Shown: piece by piece, positions 34,874 through 46,087 of the stretch
How positions within the stretch are numbered: position 1 is the first letter of the stretch
How the letters are laid out: each line of letters opens with the position of its first letter
NCBI GenBank assembly: GCA_025449115.1
Contig: JAHLKC010000013.1
Location: forward strand, 284,001-348,000
From: Chytridium lagenaria
Taxonomy: Eukaryota > Chytridiomycota > Chytridiomycetes > Chytridiales > Chytridiaceae
Reading direction: 5' to 3'
DNA: 64,000 nucleotides
Program-made: the position numbers and the translations under genes
The notes under the pieces: generated by a model
The model's input: the letters and a program-made list of their open reading frames with translations, nothing else
Database searches by the model: none
Told to the model about the DNA's origin: nothing

Positions 34874-37762
34874 ATGAGGGGCTCACCACAACAATACGTC
34901 CCTCAACCCGACCTCAAGCTCGTAGCAGAACGTCTCTCTCAGCCCCCTTTTCAACGAAACTACTCTGCCATCCAACTCCACGACGACGTCCCCATCCATG
35001 TTCTCCTCCAACTCGTCACTGACGTCGCTGCCTTCATTGACGAAGGTCAACCTATCCCCCTCTCTGGATCTAGCAATGGTGGACCATCGGCTATGGGACT
35101 TGGAAGCATCCCAACGATGGGGAACGCGGGGATGGCGGCAGGGATACATAAAGTGGATATCAGGAATGAGGATCCCGAGGCGACTGCATGGAGAATTGGA
35201 GAGTTGTTGCGAATATTAAAATATCGAGGAGCAAGTGATTTGTAAGTTAACAAATCGAATATTCCTTTTTTAAAAAACAATGGTAGAGCGCTTTTGAGGC
35301 AACGCTTGCAAGGCGACGAAAGACTGCTTTTCCTCGATATTTTGACGTTTTTGTTGAGGGATACAGTCATGCATAAGAAAAGGGCTTATCTTGCTACATT
35401 TTTGGAGGTGGCGAATGTGCCGGCTGAGTTTATGCAAGATGATGGTATTGACTGTTTTCTTGGTTGAGCCTAATGAATTAGTTATTCTTGAGCTGAGCGA
35501 GCAGGTCTCTATTCTTCAAGAACAATTCAAGGAGGTTCATAAATACGTTGACGGTCTTCGACAGAATGGTGAGCATCATCTCAAAACATTACATCTTCTG
35601 AAAGTTATTTTAGGCAACGCGAACGCAGCGTCGAACTTGAAACGTGAGATCCAGATGATGGAAGAGGAGAAACAGCAAGTTATGAATAAAATTGGGAGAA
35701 TCAAGAAGAAGGTTCAAGAGATTGTAAGTATCTTGTGTTTCGCAAGTCTGTTTTTTAATTTTTGGAAAGCCGAACCATGAAACATGGCTTGAAGCTGCAA
35801 AACTCCTTCGTTTAGAGCAGCAAGAAGAGCTAAGCATTGCAGAAAGGTAGACCCTTATCTCACACCCCCTCTATAATGATATTCTTAAAGAATACGCGAA
35901 CAAAAGAGCGCTGTTGTGTTAGCGGAGAAAAAGTATGCAGCTGCGCAACAGGAATTGAGGGAGGCGAGGGTAAAGCTTCATTTCAAAGTTTTATGTTTCT
36001 AATAGATCTAGAACACCCTCACTGTAGCTGGCCCTGACGCTCTTTTCGCGAAGATGGAGGAAGACTGTAAAATGAACAAATACCTTGCCTTAGAGGAATC
36101 TTCCAAAAGTAATATATCATGAATTATTTGAACGTAACATATAAAGGGTATCGAAGACGCCAAACAAAATATCCGGGATGTCAACAAAGTCCCTTGGAGA
36201 GCCTCACCTTAGCCCCGGGGAATTTGCGCGTCTCGATCAAGAGATCAAAGAGTTGAGCGATGTAACGGCAAAGTTGGCTGAAAAGCGGCTTATCAAGAAC
36301 AAGTAAGTTTCGTTGTTTTTAATATTACGATAATTGATATTTTAAAAGCTCTGGGGATGACAAGCTTGCATTGTTTCGACAGCAGGCGACGATTATTGCG
36401 AGGAAGAAGGAGGGAACGGCTCAGCGCTTGGTGACGCTCTCAGAGCAGGTCATTAAACTTAAGGATGAATTGGAGAAAAAGGAGGAGCAATTGAAGGGGG
36501 TTGCAGGAAATAAGGTTAGGGGTACTGTCACAAAATGTAATTCTGAGAATATCTGTAGATTCTTAGAGGGGAGGAGTTTAAGAGATATGTGAGTGAGTTG
36601 AGGGGAAAGTCGAATGTGTATAAGAGGAAAAAAGCAGATCTCGCGGAACTGACAGGGGAGTTTGGGATTTTGCAGAGGACGGAGGAGGTAAATTCCTTCA
36701 AGGTTTATAATAGCTTACATAATATAGATTCTATTGTCAAGAGTCAAAGCCATGGAATCCACTCTAACCGATCTCGAAAAACGCTCCGGTGTTCTCGGGT
36801 TCCATGAAGCCAAAGAAAACCTTGAGAAAGTAACCCGGACCCGTTCACCACCATTTCCTAACGTTTTTCAAGGTTTCCGAAAAAAAAGCTGAAGTTGATG
36901 AAGCCAAAGGCAAAACATTGAATGAGATCAGCGATATCATTCAGACGCTCATGACAACCATTAATGACAAAAAGGCTCTACTTGCACCTGTGATTCAGGA
37001 GTTGAGAAACTTGAGGTCAAAGGCGGCGGAGGTTGAAGGGGAGTATACGGAGAAGAAAAAGTTATTTGACGCGACCATGGTTGGGATCGAGAGGTAGGTT
37101 TCTTGTTAAGAGTTTGTTTTCCTTCTTTTGTTTGTGTGCTTATACATTTTTTTCTGAAAGCGAAACCACCCACATTCAAAACGAGATCAAGGGATTCCAA
37201 CAGGATATTGTCAACGATCAGTCTCGGTATCATTACCTTCACAGTATGATCACCAATGCCGAGATATCACAAGAACGAGGTACCTTAGCCCTAACATATT
37301 TTACAGATATTAACATTTTCAGTTCTTCATGAAATGAAGGCTTACATTGGTGGTGACGATGTCATCGAACTTCAGCAGAAGGCCCGTGGATTCAAGACTT
37401 ATCGAGATCTTTATAACAGGAAAATTGTGGAGCAGGAAAATCTTGGCAAGAGTTTGAGGGAACAACAGAAAGATATTAAGGTAACCTTTTTCCTTCAAAC
37501 GGATGGATAAGGTTGAACTTTGCTGATGGTGTGTGATTACTGTTGCAGGCAAAGTATGAAACTAATATTAAACAAATGGCATTGTACGCGGACGTGAAAA
37601 AACTACTTGAGCTTAAGTCTCATCACAACAAGAGACTACTAAGCGGTGGCGGAACGGTGGACCTTGGTTTCGAAGGAAAGGTGAATATCAATACTCAAGA
37701 GATAATTCTCACAACCTAACTCAAAAACATCATAGATGACGCAAGATCGTCTTGTCCTCTAA
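34874..37762 (+). CDS. IFT81: Intraflagellar transport protein IFT81
   Basis: IFT81 is an IFT-B core subunit. With IFT74 it carries tubulin into growing flagella. The start [20 protein letters not shown] opens the N-terminal CH-like domain ([20 protein letters not shown]), which continues through [13 protein letters not shown] and [20 protein letters not shown] and [18 protein letters not shown] long coiled coil follows: [89 protein letters not shown] and [16 protein letters not shown], all matching IFT81 in order. It ends MTQDRLVL at 37762. More than ten introns are present. This gene shows that the organism makes, or recently made, a flagellum. Confidence 0.95.
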
Positions 37763-37836
37763 ATGTCGGCAAAAAAAACTGCCACCGAAACCATTTTAAA
37801 CGTTGTATGAAGTTCTCATCGAAAATAATTATCTGT

Positions 37837-39371
37837 TTATTTATCTTGAACTTGAGCCTTTTCAATTTTCCCCACAATCGCCGAGACCCTTTCCTGCAGC
37901 GCCTCGAAATTCTTCTGCGCTCTGTCCGAATTCTCCTTCACACTCTCCACCAAGCCCTTCAAAGCCTCATCCATTGTCTTTGCCGTATCCGCCACCTTCT
38001 TCTGTTCCCCATCCACCAATTTTAGACTATCCGCAAACACACTCGCCTCAGTGTGCAACCCCTCAGCGCATGCAATCGAGTGATCAAATGCGGAATAACG
38101 CCGATAACAGGATCAAGTTTATCCAGAGAGGTGAAGAGGTAGTCCACTTTGCGTTCCGTTTCGGTTTGCGTGGCATGCATGTCGAGATCTGAGACGGCAC
38201 TTGCTGCGGATCCAGCAGCAAGGAACCGAGCGTTTTGATGCTCCTGTTGTTGCTTTTTGCGGAGTTCAATCAGACGTTCCATTTCAGAGGTGACAGTTTT
38301 GACGCGACGAGAAACGTTCTCGAGGTGGCGGGTTGGGTGAGGAGGCGAGGTGGTGCTCAAGTCTTTCAAGGGCGCCAATGACGTTCCCTGAAGTTAAAAG
38401 GATGGATTTAAGGGGATCGTCACCAGATTCAATCCCTTGAAGTAAATGAACACCAAGCAAGCGTTCAACATTTGTAAGGCGTTTTTCAATGTCGGAAATC
38501 TTGGCGAGTTGTGTGAACTTTGCGTTTTCGGGTGTGTAGAAAAGTTCGTAAGTCACCATATCCGGGTTGGTCGTGGTCAGAGGCGGTGAAAGTTTTGTGG
38601 TCTCAACTTCAGTATTGTCTTCTTTAGCCCGCGATGCGGCTTTGTATGCGTTTAAATGAGCAATGAGCTTCTTTTGATACTCTGTTTGCCTAACCAAGCT
38701 CCCTACAGCGGAATCTCCCTCGGTGTAGACGGCGGGATCCAGCCCTCCTTCCATCCGTTTGCTCACCTGTTCAATTCTTCTTGAAGATGCGATACCTGAT
38801 CCATCAACATCTTATGAGGGTATCGTTCTTTCTTCTTTTTAGGTTGTGGTTGGTCTTCTGTTACGTCTGGTACTTCCACAGCCTCGACACCCTCGGAGGA
38901 AACCAACTCAACCTCCTCCGACCCCTTCCTCATATCCACCTCCAACTGCTCCACCTCAAACATCAACCTCCGAAGTCTCTGCAACTTGGTCTCTGGTTCG
39001 TACGCATTAGGTCCAAGCAAAATGGTATAATCATCTCGTTCCGGCAATGCCGGTCCTCCTTTCTTTCGAAGGCGTTTGAAATTTCTGTGCTTGCTTGCAG
39101 AGATACGGCTAGCTGGGTCACCTTGCTCTGCAGTGGCGAACCGGGAAGCGGCAACACTGAGTGAGACGGAGCCTTTGACGATCTCCAGCTCGGATTCATC
39201 TTCATCTTCGTCTGGAATATCTTCGTCGTAGTCAACATGGTCGTTGTCAGGGATGAGACCGCTGCTGCGTCCGCGGTCTTGGGTTAAGGAGTCTGCAGTG
39301 GTGTGGTCGGGCGTTTCAAAGATCTCCTTTGAGGAGAGGTCAATGTCCGGGAGGGCGGCGTACTTTGCCAT
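37837..39371 (-). CDS. DCTN2: Dynamitin, dynactin subunit 2
   Basis: Dynamitin (fungal Jnm1) joins the dynactin shoulder to its filament and supports dynein transport. It starts MAKYAALPDIDLSSKEIFET, followed by an acidic patch, the family's conserved N-terminus. Exon 1 continues with YTILLGPNAYEPETKLQRLR and ends HLQEELNR. After an intron come VGSLVRQTEYQKKLIAHLNA and TYELFYTPENAKFTQLAKIS, then DIEKRLTNVERLLG and heptad-rich helices to AIVGKIEKAQVQDK at 37837. A single-base break falls near 38340, between HLASSPN and TRHLENVSRRVKT. Another may occur near 38065. Length, near 470 residues, fits. It is convergent with IFT81, with 74 bases between stops. Confidence 0.92.
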
Positions 39372-39602
39372 GATGGGTGATGGAATGAATTTGAAAATTT
39401 GTGGTTGGCAATTGGATGACGATGCTGCAAGTCACGCTTGCTGCGGTCGAACGACTACGTGCTATGGACTGGGGAATTCTTTGGAACTGGGGATCTTTTA
39501 AAGGTTTATACGCATGTAATTCCTTCAAATTAAAAAATTAAGGATTCAAAGTACAGGTCGAGTGTAGTTGATTATCAAAAGCATACTAAGTTGCCGCAAA
39601 TA

Positions 39603-40334
39603 TCATAACTTCATTCGTACGGAGTTCAGGCGGAGTCCAAGGGGATCATACTGACACAATACCGCACTCCCCTCCCCAGTCATCAAATCGACGTGATCCT
39701 TCTGACACGCCTCCCTTAGCTCCCGTTCCTTTTTATCCCGTTTCTCTGCGTTGATAAGCCGCTGAATGATATCACTACCATCGTTTGTGATGGCACTTCT
39801 GTTAACGTGACTTGGGGGTCCACCGGTATTGGGAGGTCTGTAATCTTTTGGAACTTTCGGGGCATGATGAATGACATAGTTTCGAGATTCTGGATTCTGC
39901 TTGTAGTTACGGGACTGGTCATCGCGATGGTGGTGTTTGCGTTGCTGCTGATGATAACCGGAGCTGTCATGGCGATCTTGGTTGACTTTGGGGAGTCTGA
40001 GCGAATGCGGTTGTTTCCAAATATATAGCTTGCCAGAGCATTAAACCCGCTTTATTTGATGTTGTGAGTGGCTAAAAACTTGTATTTATATTCCTTACCG
40101 GTCGTGTGCAGGGTTGTATGAGAACTCAGCTCGTAGTTGAGGCATGTACTTGCGTATCTCATAGACAGAAGTCTTTGAAATGAGCTCAAACTTTGGAGTT
40201 TCGGTTACTTCTGCCATACTGCTCGAATGAAAAAGTTGTTTTGCAGGAAAGATGAATCGATGTCCTAAATGAAGTATTGCCAGAGGGTGAAGGCCTCTGG
40301 TGTTGCGAATGTTTTTCCGCAACAAGATTGTCAT
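39603..40334 (-). CDS. SOUL heme-binding family protein, copy 1
   Basis: SOUL/HEBP proteins bind heme or other tetrapyrroles. The start MTILLRKNIRNTRGLHPLAI is Arg-rich and amphipathic-like, so a mitochondrial presequence is plausible. The domain begins TPKFELISKTSVYEIRKYMP. The family hallmark appears twice in a row, as KIAMTAPVI and TIAMTSPVT, then MSFIMPRKFQKITDLPIPVD and QTMVVISFSG. A frame break near 39755 is needed to reach INAEKRDKKERELREACQKD. The protein ends SVRMKL. It is the downstream member of a tandem pair with the next gene, and lacks no obvious part of the fold. Confidence 0.87.
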
Positions 40335-40414
40335 TGCATTGGTGCAAGTCCGATTTGGTGGATCGAGATCAAAGATTGTAAACTAAATAAGGACATCAAT
40401 GTATTGATATGTAG

Positions 40415-41129
40415 CTAAGGCATAACGTGGATCATGATCTCGTTAGTGCGAAGAAACGGGATGGTGAAAGGTGGATTATATCTGGCAAGCACCACGCTGC
40501 CTTCGCCCGTCATGAGACCAACAGAGTCCTTCTTACACGCCTCCCGCAAATCTTTCTCCTTTTGAATTTGCGTTGCTTTTGAGCAGAATCCACTGAATGT
40601 AATAACCGCCATGGTCTGCGTTGGCACTTCTGTCAGTCTGACACGAGGATCAACCGGGAACGGCAAATCTGAAATCTTTTGGTACTTGCTCGGCATTACA
40701 AACGACATGTGAACTTGGTCCTCTGACTCTGTTGTGGTCACGGGACCCGTCATGGCGATTTTGGTGGTCGCTGGAGCTGTGATGACTGGCGCCGTCATCG
40801 CAATCTTAGTTGGTTCCGTTTTGGTGATAACTGGGGCAGTCATGGCAATCTCAGTTGATGCTGTTCCGTCGTCGCGAATTTTGTTCTTTCCGAAAATGAA
40901 GCCTGCGAGCATGCGAAAGCCGGTCGAGTCGCTTCAATGGCCTTAATGTTAGATTTTTTTTGTGAAGGACGCTGCTGAACTGCTTAGCCACTCACCCACC
41001 ACTTTTGGGGTCGTATGTGCATTCTGCCCGTATCTGCGGAAGGTATCTACGCAGCTCGTAGACAGGTGTCTTGGTAAGGAGGTCAAACTTCGGTGTTTCG
41101 ACGTCGATGAATCCAAAGATCATGGACAT
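40415..41129 (-). CDS. SOUL heme-binding family protein, copy 2
   Basis: This is a paralogue of its downstream neighbour on the same strand. It starts MSMIFGFIDVETPKFDLLTK, with no mitochondrial-type presequence, and continues TPVYELRRYLPQIRAECTYD. After an intron comes FRMLAGFIFGKNK. The hallmark motif is present three times in tandem (EIAMTAPVIT, KIAMTAPVIT, KIAMTGPVTT), against one copy in typical members. Then follow MSFVMPSKYQKISDLPFPVD, QTMAVITFSGFCSKATQIQK, LREACKKDSVGLMTGEGSVV and an end at MIHVMP. The pair probably arose by local duplication, with different targeting suggested by the N-termini. Confidence 0.9.
40738..40853 (-). repeat. Triplicated IAMTAPV-coding repeat in SOUL copy 2
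   Basis: Three successive segments of about 45 bases each encode an IAMTxPV core followed by a Thr/Pro linker. The neighbouring SOUL gene has two (39908-39978). Confidence 0.8.
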
Positions 41130-41602
41130 GGTTGAATGCTAGCTTTGCAGTGAATAATTGGGAACAGATAAATTTCTGTAATAATTAGAAACTGAAGTCT
41201 CCTCAGAAAAGGCGGATAAATAGCTCACAATTCCCAGAACGTCTCCTCAACGTGAAGACCTAAACGTCAGACCCAATAAAGGATCTGAGTATATTAACTT
41301 AAAATGGTGAACGATTACTCTGCAGCTTGATGCTATAGGAGCTTAGTGATATGTTCGATCACGTAATGTATACAGCTTCGCCCTTCGAGTTAATTCACTT
41401 TTATTTTCTTCAGCGCAACTACCACTGCAAAAGGGTGGTTTTCACCATGACACAGCGTGTTTTTTAAAAGACAGTTCGTAGGCATTTACGTAGCAATGTC
41501 TATGATAGCCATTACACCCATGCATCATTCCGTTGCATATAAGTACAAACACTATAGTTTCATCTACTTCAGCTGGACGTCAGCAATGCTCGGCAAAAAC
41601 CT
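41130..41602. other. Spacer between SOUL copy 2 and the membrane-protein gene
   Basis: No coding segment with recognisable character was found. Both neighbouring genes point away from it, so it should hold both promoters. Confidence 0.4.
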
Positions 41603-43436
41603 ATGGCTTCACCAAGATCTCGTTGCCTGCCCGCTCCTAAATCTTGCAGAAATCTATTTACAACTGAGACACATCAGTGGAGTTTTTTCTCAAAATCAGC
41701 CAAATACAAGACAATTTGTGGAAAAGGCATTGCATCTCAGGAGGCGAGGCTCTTCTCACAGCATGGCAGCCGTGCTGAAGATCCTTAAAAACATTCCAGA
41801 TGGGACGAGATCCCACGACCCCTACCAGTCGCCCCCGCAGCAGAGCTATTGAGGAAAAAGCTCGGCGATAATGAGATTTGGAAGCATTTCTGGAGATTCT
41901 TCAACCAGACTTTTCTTAGCCTCTTAACGGCAACTATAATCCTCTTTCTCACAGGATATATCCTTGCCGAAGCAAAGGTATGCCGGAATTTTGAAACGCT
42001 GGCGTTTTTCTGAGCTTGTTTCCAGGAATGGACGATCTATTTGGATTACCGTGAACTCTTCCTCCTTCTCCCGAGCCATATCAACCTTGCCATCCTCCTT
42101 GAGCTTGAACTCGCCTACAACCTTCTCAAAGAATACGAATAACAGGCCTCTCCGTTGGCGAAACCTTTGTCAACTTGGACTAGTGCAATGTCGAGCCGCC
42201 GTCATGAGTTTAATCCTTGGTTTTATCACATTGGCGATTGGAGCTTCCCAAGTATTGCCATCTCAGTCTGGGAAAAAGAGGCCTTATGGAGAGGCTGATC
42301 TTTTTATTGTATGGAGTTCTCTTGTGACAGGGATTACGAATATCAGCATTGGATGTATTTTAACTACATGCCTGGTGTATGTTTCTTGTCATATGAATGG
42401 AGTAATGATGTGACAGGTATTTAAATAATCTTTCGATTAAAACTGATTGTTCTGTAGTTTCATCATTGATTGTCGCCGTTAATTATCTCTCGGTATCTTG
42501 GGTTATGTCAATATCAAATCATCTCATGTCTCAACTTACAGGTACAAAAATTATGCTTTCATTTCAAATAACCACCTTTAGACACCATTCTTCCTTTCGT
42601 TATTGGAGTAGTCTTTATACTCCAGTCCCAATTTGGTTTACATTCGTGCAGCGGATCTGGTGCTCCGGAAACAGTTTTACCATGGATTTTTGCCGTTACT
42701 CTTCGCTGGCGTACTGTCGTTGATCTCTGGAATTGCTGTGATTGTGTCAATTCACACATACCATGAACTCGCTCAATTAATCCCGGTATTTGTTGGGCTC
42801 TCCAAGATCACATCTATCATCCATATGTCACGGTGGAGAATACGTGCCAAGATTGCCCCTTTCATTGAAAAGCTCACGGCGATTGATGATACGCAGCTAG
42901 AGGAGAAGGAGACAGAGGGTGAATTTATGACGCAAGAGTTACTGGCGTCCATTGATAAGCCTGATTCACGGACGTTTATAGACGTTGGGCTTGACGATCT
43001 AGACGAATGCGTTGAAGGCGACAGAGACTCCTTCATTGACATGTACTCGCGCGCCGCCAACATTCTCACCGCTCAAGGTCAATTTACCACCCTCCTTTCC
43101 CTCGAGCTATTTTTTCAATTCTTCATCATAGCAGTGTATTTCTTGGCCAATATTGGGGAACACAATTCGACAATCGTGTTTCCTGTAACCTACCTTCTCA
43201 TCTACGTGTTTTTCTCGACAATCGCACTGGTTGTTGCGGGATACAGTTCAAGGACTTTGACAAAGTATTGCTCGTCGGCTTTTGTGCTTGCGACGGTGGT
43301 GTCGATAAATAGTATCATTGGGGTGTTGTCGCTGATAGGAGCTTTGTGGATACTGTTTTCAAGAGCAAAACCGGTTCATCTCGGGAGTTCCCATTCTTCG
43401 CAAACCCTAGGAAAAGGTTTTACCACACGACCTTGA
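41603..43436 (+). CDS. Multi-pass membrane protein of unknown family
   Basis: I do not recognise this family. A basic start (MASPRSRCLPAPKSCRNLF) precedes an in-frame stop near 41790, so either an indel or an intron lies there. From about 41825, coding is clear: ELLRKKLGDNEIWKHFWRFF and a first membrane helix (LSLLTATIILFLTGYIL), then EWTIYLDYRELFLLLPSHIN. Later exons give further hydrophobic helices (VMSLILGFITLAIGASQVL; LFIVWSSLVTGITNISIGC; TILPFVIGVVFILQSQFGL; FAGVLSLISGIAVIVSIHT). An acidic loop follows (EEKETEGEFMTQELLASIDK), then FFQFFIIAVYFLANIG, VTYLLIYVFFSTIALVVAGY and a last helix near 43320. Roughly nine membrane spans are implied. The start remains uncertain. Confidence 0.6.
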
Positions 43437-43558
43437 AACCCACAATCGCCCAAGCAAGGCTTTCCTTTATAAAAAGTCGACTTTTTGTCGGCGATACCCC
43501 TAATTAGACTCTAAATATAAACAAGTGACCAAGCGCTGTGTCCATCTTTCTCTCTTTA

Positions 43559-44446
43559 TTATACATCCATATCTGCAGTCTTGTTCAACCCCCTCACCGA
43601 AATATCATACACAATTTCCTCTACCCTCTTAACCTCATACTTTAATCCATCAAACCGTTTCCTCAACCCATCATTTTTCAAATTCAGCAACTGAAAGCCG
43701 GCATACACTTCACAAAGAAACTTGTGGATCTTGACGGGTCGTTGAAAGTCTCCAAGAATCACACTGTTGCCAGCAAGACGCGACTTTAAAAATAAGTTCA
43801 GGAACGAGCTAATTCTTCAAACCAGTTCTCCAGAAAGCGATAAAATCCCTTGAAGAAATTCGTCGACAGTAATGTGAAAGGTGTGGATTGTAGACTTAAT
43901 GTCGACCTTTGTACCAAGGATTTCCTCAGCCTGTTCAACCGTCATCATTGTTCCGGTTTTCAAAAACACATAGAACGCTGCTGAGAAGCATGCTAAAACG
44001 ACGGTTAAAACACTGGTCAAACTCAAAATGCTCGAACCGCTTTGCATCGTATTTGACCAGTACATATTGAGCTTGTAAAATTGGTTCTCGGGAACCAAAC
44101 TCGAGAGCTGTTGGACGACCTGCCGTAATCGTTGAAACGCCGTCTCAGCTTTTGCGAGGGCTTCATCTAACGCTAATATTTCATCAGAGTAGCATGCGTA
44201 TCTGGACTTACTGGCTTTATCGTGAGTTGAGTGGAAGATGCTGAGAATGACTCCTGGACATAGTTAGAGTACACGCAATTACAATATAATTTACCTGTCT
44301 CTCGACATGTGCGGTCAAGTTCTGTGCATTGCGCTTTGATATCCTTTGCAAAAATCAGTAATGTTTTAGGACGGATTGAGTTTTACGTCTCTTAAACGGC
44401 GTTCCCCTTCCAACACTTTCGAGAGGTCATCGAAAACAGAAAGCAT
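43559..44446 (-). CDS. Coiled-coil protein with one membrane segment, unknown function
   Basis: I do not recognise it. It starts MLSVFDDLSKVLEGERRLRD, followed by short exons (DIKAQCTELDRTCRET; VILSIFHSTHDKASKSR) and a helical stretch (ALDEALAKAETAFQRLRQVV). Then comes a single hydrophobic helix (SVLTVVLACFSAAFYVFLKT) at about 43950-44010. A break near 43830 separates this from LAGNSVILGDFQRPVKIHKF and a basic helical C-terminus ending NKTADMDV at 43559. The layout (helix bundle, one membrane span, helix) suggests a membrane-anchored coiled coil. The upstream GH125 gene on the same strand ends only 83 bases before this start. Confidence 0.55.
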
Positions 44447-44529
44447 TTTTGATGACTACTTGCTGACATGTCTCATTATTATGTTAATGTATTTATTTTC
44501 GTTCTCAGAAGCAGCACCCGTTGTCCTTT

Positions 44530-46059
44530 TCAGATACCAAAGTCCGTCGAGGTTGAGTTGAAGGTTTCTCCCGCAACATACTTCAACACTAGTTCCCCAA
44601 ACATCCCATTCGCCCACGCAAACCAACTTCGTGTATACGCCTCGGCATTCTCCTTCGAAAACGATTCATGCATAAACCCGGTATTCCCCGCTGATTTAGA
44701 AGCATGGAGATGCAGTAATTTATCTCATCGTCGTTAGTAGACGTCAACGCCTAATTTTGTTAAAATAGTTTTTAAATGTGGGGGTTTCACTTACCCTCAT
44801 TATAATTGACATAGGCCAGATCCAACCTATACCCGTATGAGGACTTCCGACTCCTTCAGCCACAGGTCCACGAAAGTAATAAGGATTACTATCACTCAAA
44901 ACCATTGTGCGTGTACGTAAATAAAGCGGGTCCGTGTTTTCCATGAACCCCAAAAATGGTAATGAGAGGAGACTTGGGACGTTGGCGTCATCCATGATAC
45001 ATGTGCCGCCGAATCCGTCAACTTCGTAGGCAAATACGGCTCCGTATTTAGGGTGTGTGATGATACCGTTCTTGTAGATTGCGGCGCGGATCTCTGTTGA
45101 AAGGTTTCGGGTGATGGTTGAAAGGCCTGGATGAACTTTATAGTAGTCAAACATGTCGGAGATGTTCTTTAACTCCACGCATGCCATCGCGTTGGATGGG
45201 ACCTATATGGTTTATAAGCTTGTCGGAACTTATTGGGAAAAACTCACGGAAAACGGGAACGTGTTGCAATCGTCGGAAGGTCGGAAACAGGACCTCACCA
45301 TCCCACATCGCAAGGCCGGTGGCCCTCGTCCACTCAACATAAGGGTATCCGTTGGTACCTCCCCGCCTCTCACAAAACTGTAGATGGGTCCACCCAGAAG
45401 TTCCTCTTCTGAGGTCGACATTTGCATGTCAACCATTAACGCAACGACTCTCTTGACTCCCGCCAATGAAACTATCATCAAGGCACATCTTTTCAGCAAG
45501 TCTACGACCCCTTGAAGCTGCTTCGGATGTGTGTCCCTGGAATATTTTAAAGAAGGCTGCAGCGAGTTTAAGGAAGGCCGCTAAACTGTCCAACTCATAT
45601 TTCGACTCCCACACTGCTGCGTCATCGGGGATTGCTGGGTGGACGCGATCCGATGCCCAATGGCTTGGTGGGGATGTTAAACTATATCGAAAGGCATTGG
45701 AAAAGGGATGGGAAGCGAGACACTTCGCTTGGCGAAGTATGACGCCTAATACAAGGTCTTGCAGCTTTGTGTCGGTTGGAAGGATAGGGAAGTAATGGGA
45801 GAACTTGATTAGTGGAATCCCTGATCCACATAGCGTCGATATCCCCAGTAATGACGAAGCTGTCTGGCATTACGTTGCCAGTCAAAGGCATATGATTCTG
45901 AACGGTTGTGTCTAAAGTATTAGGCCAACAGTTCTCAAAGACATCCGCGAGGTGCGGAAACTTGTTGGATTGGTTTAATATGGCCTTGACTCGCGTAATC
46001 TCATGCTCGACTGTGGGAGATGAAAACTTGCGGAGGGCTACAGACGGACGGCGTGACAT
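44530..46059 (-). CDS. Glycoside hydrolase family 125 exo-alpha-1,6-mannosidase
   Basis: GH125 enzymes remove alpha-1,6-linked mannose. The fungal group was first named after a meiosis-induced gene in fission yeast. From [14 protein letters not shown] at 46059 the sequence runs [20 protein letters not shown], the family's strongest block. It continues with [77 protein letters not shown] and [12 protein letters not shown] with [11 protein letters not shown]. The last exon reads [20 protein letters not shown] and [17 protein letters not shown]. All typical blocks are present. No signal peptide is obvious with this start, though the frame stays open upstream. A divergent YbaK-type gene begins 28 bases away. 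Confidence 0.93.
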
Positions 46060-46087
46060 TGTTGATGTAGTTGTCTGGACAAACGAA
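46060..46087. promoter_or_regulatory. 28-base divergent spacer between GH125 and YbaK genes
   Basis: This is all that lies between the minus-strand ATG at 46059 and the plus-strand ATG at 46088. It is too short for two separate promoters, so transcription of each gene probably starts inside the other. Confidence 0.45.
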
